Part shown: in pieces, positions 34,209 to 39,570 of the stretch | How positions within the stretch are numbered: the stretch's first letter is position 1 | Layout of the letters: each line of letters opens with the position of its first letter | Origin: an uncultured Clostridia bacterium | Lineage (GTDB): Bacteria; Bacillota; Clostridia; Oscillospirales; Acutalibacteraceae | DNA length: 39,570 bases | Reading direction: 5' to 3' | Assembly: GCA_946186665.1 (NCBI GenBank) | Contig: CAMHOE010000022.1 | Location: forward strand, 1 to 39,570 | Made by a program: the position numbers and the translations under genes | Notes under the pieces: model-generated | The model's database searches: none | Told to the model about the DNA's origin: nothing | What the model saw: only the letters and a program-made list of their open reading frames with translations

Positions 34209-35354
34209 TTATCCCGCAAGGCTTTTTATCAGCAGGCTGAATACATCTCCGAAATTTATTTCTTCCGCATTTTCTGCGGCAGCGATAGGATACTCCGCTA
34301 TCCGTTCGCTGCCGTTTTTGTATATTATCTTTCCGATGACCTCGCCTTCTTTTATCGGTGCTTCGATCTCACCAGGGAGAATGACCTCAAATTTTATCTT
34401 ATCAGTGTCCCCTTTCCTGATAAGCAGTGATGAATTAATTTCTGACTTTGTTCTGATGGAGTCGGTCATACCGTTTTTTACGGGAATGTCCTTTATTGCT
34501 TCCTTTGGCAAAGACGGCGTGTACATGGCAAAATTTGCAAAGCCGTAGTCAAGAAGTGTTGATGCGTCTGCAAATCGTTCTTTTCCCGTTGTGCAGCCCA
34601 GAACTACCGCAACCAATCTCAGTCCGTCACGTTCTGCTGTTGCACTTATACAGCTTCCTGCCTGTGATGTAGTACCTGTTTTTAGTCCCGTTATGCCGCT
34701 GTAGGTTTTCAGAAGCTTGTTGGTATTGACCAGCTGTGTCTTTCCTCCGCGAAGCTCGTCCATCCATATACCGCTGTACTCAAATATCTTTTCGTGCCTG
34801 CACAACTCCCTTGACATCAAGGCTACATCATAAGCACTTGTAACGTGTCCCTCCTCGTCAAGTCCGTTGCAGTTTTTGAATACGGTTTCTTTCATACCCA
34901 GCTGCTTTGCTTTTCTATTCATTTGTGATACAAATTCATCTTCTGCGCCGCAGACAAATTCCGCAAGAGCAACCGCTGCGTCATTGGCACTTGCAACTAT
35001 CGTTGCCTTCACCATTTCATCCACTGTCATCTGCTCACCCTGTTCAAGCCAGATATCAGAACCTCCCATAGATGCAGCGTGAGCCGATGCTGTGACCGTA
35101 TCTGTCCATTTTATTTTTCCGCTGTCTATTGCTTCCATCACAAGAATAAGAGTCATCACCTTTGTAATTGACGCACACGCCCGTACTTCGTGAGAGTTTT
35201 TATCAAACAATACCTTTCCGCTTTCCATATCCATAAGTATAGCTGAGGGGGCTGTCAGCTCATCCTCCGACAGAGCAGACACCTGCGTTACGGGTACTGA
35301 ACACATTACAATAACACATAGCATAACCAATGAGATAAGCTTATAAAAATTCAT
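34209..35354 (-). CDS. dacF: D-alanyl-D-alanine carboxypeptidase DacF-like
   Basis: Secreted, membrane-associated S11 carboxypeptidase. Signal peptide MNFYKLISLVMLCVIVMC through about VSA; catalytic S62-x-x-K65 (SITK), S122-A-N124, and K225-T-G-T. A C-terminal PBP5_C-type beta domain and an amphipathic end (FGDVFSLLIKSLAG) would hold it to the membrane. The ATG at 35354 lies 6 bases after GGAGG; the in-frame GTG at 35372 precedes that site. In Bacillus DacF tunes spore cortex cross-linking, which would fit the sporulation genes here, but a vegetative role is equally possible. It follows maf by 91 bases and carries an inverted repeat over its start site. Confidence 0.91.
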   Translation of the reverse strand: MNFYKLISLVMLCVIVMCSVPVTQVSALSEDELTAPSAILMDMESGKVLFDKNSHEVRACASITKVMTLILVMEAIDSGKIKWTDTVTASAHAASMGGSDIWLEQGEQMTVDEMVKATIVASANDAAVALAEFVCGAEDEFVSQMNRKAKQLGMKETVFKNCNGLDEEGHVTSAYDVALMSRELCRHEKIFEYSGIWMDELRGGKTQLVNTNKLLKTYSGITGLKTGTTSQAGSCISATAERDGLRLVAVVLGCTTGKERFADASTLLDYGFANFAMYTPSLPKEAIKDIPVKNGMTDSIRTKSEINSSLLIRKGDTDKIKFEVILPGEIEAPIKEGEVIGKIIYKNGSERIAEYPIAAAENAEEINFGDVFSLLIKSLAG

Positions 35355-35415
35355 ACCGCACCTCCATAGCACTTTTAAGTGAACCCTTAAATAATATGCA
35401 AAAGAGGTGCGGTAT
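35353..35415 (-). promoter_or_regulatory. Inverted repeat sequestering the dacF start site
   Basis: On the minus strand ATACCGCACCTC (35415-35404) is a perfect 12-bp complement of GAGGTGCGGTAT (35364-35353), which contains most of the ribosome binding site and the first two bases of the ATG. The loop is 39 bases. In a transcript running on from maf the start would be paired. Same design as at the GH13 gene. Confidence 0.6.
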
Positions 35416-35445
35416 ATTTTATTTGTTTATAGTCTTTATAAATAT

Positions 35446-36072
35446 TTATTTTCTGCCTTTGTTTTTCTTGTCCTTCTTATCCTCCTCGGACTGGAGAGGC
35501 TGGGTAAAATCCTGTGACATAAATGTTTCTATCTCTCTTTTAAGGCGTGATATCGGCAGACCTACAACATTATAATAGTCTCCCCTTATGCCCTTGACAA
35601 ACAATGCTCCCTTGTTCTGTATGCCATATCCGCCTGCCTTGTCATAAGGCTCTGTACCAACTATGTACTGTTCTATATCCTGTTCTGTAAGTGGGTAGAA
35701 CTCTACATCTGTCACTTCTGAAAAGCTCTGGAAACGTCCCATATAGTAAAGACAGCAGCCTGTTATGACCTGATGAACCCTTCCTGAAAGCAGCTGCATC
35801 ATTGTACGTGCATCACTTGTGCTTCTCGGTTTGTTGAGTATCTTTCCGTCTATTATTACAGAGGTATCGCAGCCTATGACAAGTGATTTATCGTTACCGT
35901 TTGCCGCTATGCTCTCAGCCTTCATGCAGGCAAGGTATTCGGGGCATTTATCAACAGTCATATCACGGGGAACAAGCTCCCTGATATCCGAAACTATCAC
36001 ACGAAACTCCGGATACAGCATCGTCAGCAGCTTCTTTCTTCTCGGCGAAGCCGAAGCAAGTATTACTTCCAT
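35446..36072 (-). CDS. maf: Maf-like nucleotide pyrophosphatase
   Basis: Hydrolyses non-canonical or modified nucleoside triphosphates (dTTP, UTP or m5-type substrates depending on subgroup) and is linked to septum formation. 208 residues: ASASPRRKKLL at the N-terminus, GCDTSVIIDGKILNKP with the catalytic Asp, and YDKAGGYGIQNKGALFV. A Lys-rich tail (KKDKKNKGRK) is an addition. The ATG directly follows the rsmI TAA with no gap, so translation is coupled. Confidence 0.93.
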   Translation of the reverse strand: MEVILASASPRRKKLLTMLYPEFRVIVSDIRELVPRDMTVDKCPEYLACMKAESIAANGNDKSLVIGCDTSVIIDGKILNKPRSTSDARTMMQLLSGRVHQVITGCCLYYMGRFQSFSEVTDVEFYPLTEQDIEQYIVGTEPYDKAGGYGIQNKGALFVKGIRGDYYNVVGLPISRLKREIETFMSQDFTQPLQSEEDKKDKKNKGRK

Positions 36073-36918
36073 TTAATTACCCTCTTTCGTATTATTTGTC
36101 AGAATGTTTTTATATATCTCGCCTTTTTTTATACCCGTCAGCTTAGCACTTTCTTTGGCAGCCTCTGAGGGCGATATTCCCGTTGACATAAGCTCCAAAG
36201 CAAGCTCCACTGCTCCTTCAAGGGTGGACTCTGTTTTTACCGGTGCCGCCGCTCCTTCAATCACAAGTACTATCTCGCCCTTTACATTGTCATCCGTGTA
36301 TTTTTCTACAGCTTCACTGAGTGTGGTGCGTATTACCTCTTCATGTATCTTTGTAAGCTCCCTTACAATGGATATCCTTCTGTCACCAAAGAATTTATAC
36401 ATATCCCTCAGTGTTGCCGCAAGCTTATGAGGAGCTTCATAAAATACCATTGTACGCTGTTCATTAACAAGAGATAAAAGATGTTCCCGTCGATTTGGTT
36501 TATTCACACTGAGAAAGCCCTCGAAGGTAAAGCGCCCCGTAGACAGTCCGGACACGGCTACAGCAGAGGCAAGAGCCGTAGGTCCGGGTACAACGCATAC
36601 CGGTATATTTCTGTCTGCACACTGTTTTACAAGCATCTCTCCGGGGTCTGAAATACAAGGCATACCTGCATCTGTAACTATAGCGCAGTTTTCACCGTTT
36701 TCTATACGACGGCATATTTCATCTCCCTTATCATGGGTATTGAATTTATGATAGCTCACCATCGGGGTATTAATGTTGAATTTGTTCAGAAGCTTTATCG
36801 TGACTCTTGTGTCCTCCGCTGCGATAAAATCCGCCTGAGAGAGAGTCTCTATTGCACGGGGTGAAAAGTCGGACAGGTTCCCGATAGGTGTACCGACAAT
36901 AAAAAGCTTTCCGCTCAT
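36073..36918 (-). CDS. rsmI: 16S rRNA (cytidine1402-2'-O)-methyltransferase RsmI
   Basis: Methylates the ribose of C1402 in the ribosomal P site using SAM. 281 residues of the tetrapyrrole-methylase fold, with LFIVGTPIGNLSDFSPRAIETL, AEDTRVTIKLLNKF, VTDAGMPCISDPG and VPGPTALASAVAVSGLSTGRFTFEGFL. The ATG at 36918 starts one base after the trmN6-like stop; the AAGGAGG site is about 12 bases upstream, slightly far. An in-frame ATG at 36945 precedes that site and is less likely. Confidence 0.96.
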   Translation of the reverse strand: MSGKLFIVGTPIGNLSDFSPRAIETLSQADFIAAEDTRVTIKLLNKFNINTPMVSYHKFNTHDKGDEICRRIENGENCAIVTDAGMPCISDPGEMLVKQCADRNIPVCVVPGPTALASAVAVSGLSTGRFTFEGFLSVNKPNRREHLLSLVNEQRTMVFYEAPHKLAATLRDMYKFFGDRRISIVRELTKIHEEVIRTTLSEAVEKYTDDNVKGEIVLVIEGAAAPVKTESTLEGAVELALELMSTGISPSEAAKESAKLTGIKKGEIYKNILTNNTKEGN

Positions 36919-36919
36919 A

Positions 36920-37690
36920 TTAAAGATATTCCTCCTTATATGCACCGTAAATTCGTATCATTTCATCGGACAAAGCACCGCTTTCATTTTCTATATAAAG
37001 CGCAGGCTCTACGATAAGTCCATTGGGCTTTCCGCTTCTGCGTCCCTCTATCAGAAAAAGCTTCGGTGCCTTTGACGCTCTTTGCTGTACAAATCGAAGC
37101 CGCTTTGGTTCGATATTGTACTTCCTCATGGAACATATTATATCGCTCAGCCTTTCAGGACGCTGACACATACAAAGTCTGCCCGAAAAATTAAGGAGCT
37201 TTGAAGCGGCAAACACAATATCATCCATGGTACACGCAAGCTCATGACGCGCTATTTTATGGGACAGCTCAGGATTTACTATACCCGTTCCTGCGGCTTT
37301 ATACGGAGGATTGCAGACTACAAGGTCATATGTCGAATACTGTACCTTGCCCTTTAACTCCCTCAGGTCAGAACAAAGCACCGTGAACCTGTCTTCAAGT
37401 CCGTTAAGAATAACGCTTCTGGAAAGCAGCGAACAGGCTTCCTCCTGTATATCTATTGCCGTAACGCTTTTGGGTCTGTCATCACGGCTCCATATCAGAG
37501 GAATAGCTCCGCAGCCTGTGCCAAGCTCGCAGGCGGTATCGTTTTTTCGGGGTGCAGAAAAATTCGCAAGCAGAACTGTATCAGTCCCGAAGGCATGATT
37601 TTTTGATACAATAACTTTTATACCGTTTCCCAAAGGCTCTAATTTCTCACCGTCGTTCAGTACAGCAGGTGCTTGTTCCATCATCCTCAC
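36920..37690 (-). CDS. TrmN6/YfiC-like tRNA(adenine-N6) methyltransferase
   Basis: SAM-dependent methyltransferase with CELGTGCGAIPLIWSRD (SAM-binding) and the N6-adenine catalytic motif NPPY in VVCNPPYKAAGTG. The family is often annotated tRNA1(Val)-A37 N6-methyltransferase. 256 residues. Start GTG at 37690 or one of two ATGs 6-9 bases further on; ribosome binding sites do not decide this. First gene of trmN6-rsmI-maf(-dacF). The substrate is inferred from family. Confidence 0.88.
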   Translation of the reverse strand: MRMMEQAPAVLNDGEKLEPLGNGIKVIVSKNHAFGTDTVLLANFSAPRKNDTACELGTGCGAIPLIWSRDDRPKSVTAIDIQEEACSLLSRSVILNGLEDRFTVLCSDLRELKGKVQYSTYDLVVCNPPYKAAGTGIVNPELSHKIARHELACTMDDIVFAASKLLNFSGRLCMCQRPERLSDIICSMRKYNIEPKRLRFVQQRASKAPKLFLIEGRRSGKPNGLIVEPALYIENESGALSDEMIRIYGAYKEEYL

Positions 37691-37803
37691 ATCCGTTCAC
37701 AATTTGTTCCATAATTATAACACATTTTCCATTTTTCGTAAAGCCCGAAGCTTACTGTTATCACGGGAATATTTCTCACATCAGTCATATTTACCGCAAC
37801 ACA

Positions 37804-37848
37804 GCAAAGACCTATCTGTCTGAGGTGGAGTGACAGATAGGTCTTTGC
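37804..37848. terminator. Long hairpin after degV
   Basis: Perfect 17-bp stem GCAAAGACCTATCTGTC / GACAGATAGGTCTTTGC with an 11-base loop. There is no T-run beyond the three T inside the stem. It lies 47 bases past the degV stop. Confidence 0.55.
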
Positions 37849-37894
37849 ATATGTAAATGAACAAAAGCTTGTTATAAACTTTTAAATGATCGTA

Positions 37895-38785
37895 TCACTG
37901 CTGAGCAAAACGGCTCGTATCTGCACCATAGCTGAAAACTGCTATAGCATCAGGTCCGATAGAAGCGCCTATTATGGGTCCTATAGAACAAATATAGGTC
38001 TCAGCGTCAGGCACTTTTTGTTTAAGCATATCTTCAACAGCTAAGGCATCGTCTGTTGAGTCCGCATGGCATATCATCATGAACTTATCATTTGAATCTG
38101 CTACAGCTTCAGCAGTAAGATCAACTATCTCACGAAGAGAATTCAAACGTCCCTTTACCTTTTTTATAGGTGTGTTATCTCCCTGTGTATCCGAAATTAT
38201 TATCGGCTTCACACCAAGCAGATTTCCGAAAAATGCAGATGACGCTTTTACTCTGCCTGCACGTCTCAAAGCGTCAAGACTATGTACTGTACAAAACTGA
38301 TTTATATTGTTGCGCTCCGACATTATCTTGTCCGCTATTTCCTGAGCATTCATTCCCTGATCCCTGTACTTCGCCGCACGAATGGAAAGTATCCCTTCAC
38401 CACAGCAGGAATTACGGGAATCAATACAATAGACCTTATTATCCGGATATTCCTTTTCAAAGCTTTTGGCAGCTACCTCTCCGGCATTTACTGAACCGGA
38501 CAGCTTCAGCGAACAGCCTATATATACTATGTCATAGCCCTGTCTGAGCCAACATGGAAATTTCTCTTCAAATTCCTTTGACAGCACCTGAGTCGTGGTT
38601 ATCCTCTTCCCCTTGCGCATTATATCATAGAATTCCTTAGGGCTATAGTATTCCCAGTCAAGACTGGCAGGGGTCTCCTGATCATCAAGTACAGTGTTCA
38701 TTTTTACATATTCAATATCGTATCGCTCTCTGAGTTCCGATGTAAGATCGGAACAAGAGTCCGTAAAAATCTTAACCTTATTCAT
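37895..38785 (-). CDS. DegV family fatty-acid-binding protein
   Basis: EDD-fold protein that binds a fatty acid, as FakB does to present it to the FakA kinase for phospholipid synthesis. 296 residues: KIFTDSCSDLTSEL at the N-terminus, ITTTQVLSKEFEE, GCSLKLSGSVNAGEVAAKSF, VYCIDSRNSCCGEG and SLDALRRAGRVKAS; the C-terminus has IGPIIGASIGPDAIAVFSYG. The family GTSQ-type loop reads TTTQVL here. GGAGG lies 5 bases before the ATG. Direct repeats in the upstream gap (38831-38926) may regulate it. Confidence 0.93.
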   Translation of the reverse strand: MNKVKIFTDSCSDLTSELRERYDIEYVKMNTVLDDQETPASLDWEYYSPKEFYDIMRKGKRITTTQVLSKEFEEKFPCWLRQGYDIVYIGCSLKLSGSVNAGEVAAKSFEKEYPDNKVYCIDSRNSCCGEGILSIRAAKYRDQGMNAQEIADKIMSERNNINQFCTVHSLDALRRAGRVKASSAFFGNLLGVKPIIISDTQGDNTPIKKVKGRLNSLREIVDLTAEAVADSNDKFMMICHADSTDDALAVEDMLKQKVPDAETYICSIGPIIGASIGPDAIAVFSYGADTSRFAQQ

Positions 38786-38830
38786 TGTTCCCTCCAGAAT
38801 TATTTCAAGTTATTCTATAAAATATACTTT

Positions 38831-38926
38831 TACCTCATGTGTATATTATAATTGAATGATACCAAAATATAAATGGACATTTTTCGACTAAAATGGACAT
38901 TAATACACAAAATATACCTCATGTGT
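38831..38926. promoter_or_regulatory. Paired direct repeats upstream of degV
   Basis: TACCTCATGTGT occurs at 38831-38842 and 38915-38926, and AAATGGACAT at 38871-38880 and 38891-38900, nested between. The second long copy continues as GTGGTA, so TACC and GGTA also form a small dyad. They look like operator sites, but no regulator is known. Confidence 0.4.
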
Positions 38927-38970
38927 GGTATAAGTAATAAATTACGAATAATTTGTATCATCATTGAGGG

Positions 38971-39002
38971 CAGCAAAAAAGCCGGAAATCAAAGTCCGGC
39001 TT
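38971..39002 (-). terminator. Terminator of the 36-residue membrane protein gene
   Basis: On the minus strand AAGCCGGA and TCCGGCTT form a perfect 8-bp stem with an 8-base loop, followed by a further four T. It lies 44 bases past the stop. Confidence 0.8.
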
Positions 39003-39045
39003 GTGTTGTTCAGGATCAAAGTCACAGGTATTTATTTTTACATTA

Positions 39046-39156
39046 TCATACGCCGCTTGAAAGTGTGTACAGCAAAATTGAGAAAGCTCCAAGTACCATC
39101 ATAACACACAATATAAGGCTGACCACACGGATAATAGTTTTTCTTCTCTTGAACAT
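39046..39156 (-). CDS. Small single-span membrane protein (36 residues)
   Basis: Short gene missed by length cut-offs. It begins MFKRRKTIIRVVSLILCVMM and ends YTLSSGV: a positive N-terminus, then one hydrophobic span of about 20 residues, then a short outside tail. GGAG lies 9 bases before the ATG. A promoter 53-81 bases upstream and a terminator downstream make a complete single-gene unit. The plan resembles short membrane proteins of Firmicutes such as the stressosome-associated Prli42, but I cannot assign it to that family. Confidence 0.65.
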   Translation of the reverse strand: MFKRRKTIIRVVSLILCVMMVLGAFSILLYTLSSGV

Positions 39157-39469
39157 TTTTATCAACTCCGTAAATTTTAAGTAAAAGATGTTTTCATTCC
39201 ACTCCTATACTATATACCATCATGATAAAAAAATCAAGATAATACAACAAAAACACTACCGCAAAAATATCCGCATATTTTTAATTCAGCAAACAAGCCA
39301 AAGCACTCACAGACAGCTGTGCTCTAAAACCAGATCTTGTGATAAAGAACAGCACCTCATTGCAAAATCAAAATGATCACATGTCTTATTGACTGCAACA
39401 TAAAATGTACGGATATAGATATGATGACCGGTAATACAAAAGAGATTCCAGAATATCATAAAGATATTG
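39157..39469. other. Non-coding AT-rich gap before tRNA-Cys
   Basis: Apart from the small-gene promoter and leader at 39157-39237, I see no gene, RNA or repeat here. Reading frames on both strands are short and without ribosome binding sites. Confidence 0.5.
39209..39237 (-). promoter_or_regulatory. Promoter of the 36-residue membrane protein gene
   Basis: On the minus strand TTGATT (39237-39232), a 17-base spacer, and TATAGT (39214-39209). The transcript would have a leader of about 45 bases. Confidence 0.65.
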
Positions 39470-39514
39470 AAAAAACGAAAATCCTGCCGAACATATCGAC
39501 AGGATCTTCGTTTT
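39470..39514 (-). terminator. Terminator after tRNA-Cys
   Basis: A 15-bp stem with one mismatch (AAAACGAAGATCCTG with CAGGATTTTCGTTTT on the minus strand, 13-base loop), continuing into TT. It starts 3 bases beyond the tRNA end. Confidence 0.85.
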
Positions 39515-39516
39515 CG

Positions 39517-39570
39517 AGGCGTCACCCGGATTTGAACCGGGGAATCGGAGTTTTGCAGACTCGTGCCTTA
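39517..39570 (-). tRNA. tRNA-Cys (GCA), 3' part; cut by the window end
   Basis: On the minus strand the visible part runs from the D-arm end through the anticodon loop CTGCAAA (anticodon GCA, cysteine), the T-arm CCCGG-TTCAAAT-CCGGG, and the acceptor strand TGACGCC with discriminator T. The genome does not encode CCA. The 5' acceptor and most of the D-arm lie beyond base 39570. Confidence 0.95.

Noticed and set aside
33953-34240. Plus-strand frame running over the carboxypeptidase end and repeats
   Set aside because: It spans a stop, a hairpin repeat and the dacF end; no start signal.
15-39570. Rex operators near fermentation genes
   Set aside because: No TTGTTAA-n4-TTAACAA dyad was found; a half-site-like TTGTTAA near 18167 has no partner.

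Overview
The window looks like chromosomal DNA of a low-to-moderate GC, Gram-positive gut Clostridium-type bacterium. Ruminococcus or a close relative in the Oscillospiraceae is the best guess. The evidence is gene content: an IspH-ribosomal protein S1 fusion, type III glutamine synthetase, an Amt-PII fusion, DUF4364 and DUF436 proteins, meso-diaminopimelate dehydrogenase, strong AGGAGG ribosome binding sites, and secreted proteins with tandem tyrosine-rich beta-sandwich repeats of a kind common in ruminococci. Sporulation genes are present (BofA-like protein, pro-sigma-K, alpha/beta SASP), so the lineage probably makes spores. No transposase, integrase, phage gene, CRISPR array or toxin-antitoxin pair was seen.

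Layout. 1-3.1 kb: rex, a bofA-like gene, gpsA and a DUF6062 gene. 3.1-7.4 kb: a PAP2 phosphatase facing a trkA-trkH-rsmA operon. 7.6-10.4 kb: two convergent HAD phosphatases, then a coupled pair (DUF4364 plus an unrecognised gene). 10.5-13.8 kb: a cytoplasmic GH13 glucosidase, ddh and a DUF436 gene. 13.9-17.8 kb: operon cmk-plsC-plsC2-ispH/rpsA; the second plsC has no ordinary start codon. 18.3-22.5 kb: a secreted protein with two cystatin-like modules, and a GT2/TagF-type wall polymer synthase. 22.5-27.1 kb: the nitrogen module glnN and amt-PII. 27.5-32.6 kb: SASP gene, a 1256-residue Cthe_2159-type surface protein, and sigK. 32.9-35.4 kb: two convergent D-Ala-D-Ala carboxypeptidases. 35.4-37.7 kb: trmN6-like, rsmI and maf running into dacF. 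37.9-39.6 kb: degV, an unlisted 36-residue membrane protein gene with its own promoter and terminator, and the 3' part of a tRNA-Cys gene.

The most notable signals lie between genes. (1) The leaders of glnN and amt-PII each carry a small hairpin with the same AAAGGC hexaloop, overlapping the 5' arm of a strong terminator. This is the geometry of ANTAR-type antitermination and suggests that both genes answer to one nitrogen-sensing RNA-binding regulator. (2) The GH13 gene and dacF each have a perfect 12-13 bp inverted repeat in which one arm is the Shine-Dalgarno region; read-through transcripts would hide their own start sites. (3) Two families of interspersed intergenic repeats occur: a TTCCAC/TTTTCGC family, including a 358-bp element with 59-bp inverted ends, and a family built on a GGGAAAACCC hairpin with a conserved CCCTTTCCTAAAACCGCTGA end. 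(4) Three exact 285-bp tandem repeats lie in the large surface-protein gene.

All calls rest on reading the sequence and recalled family knowledge; no database search was run.
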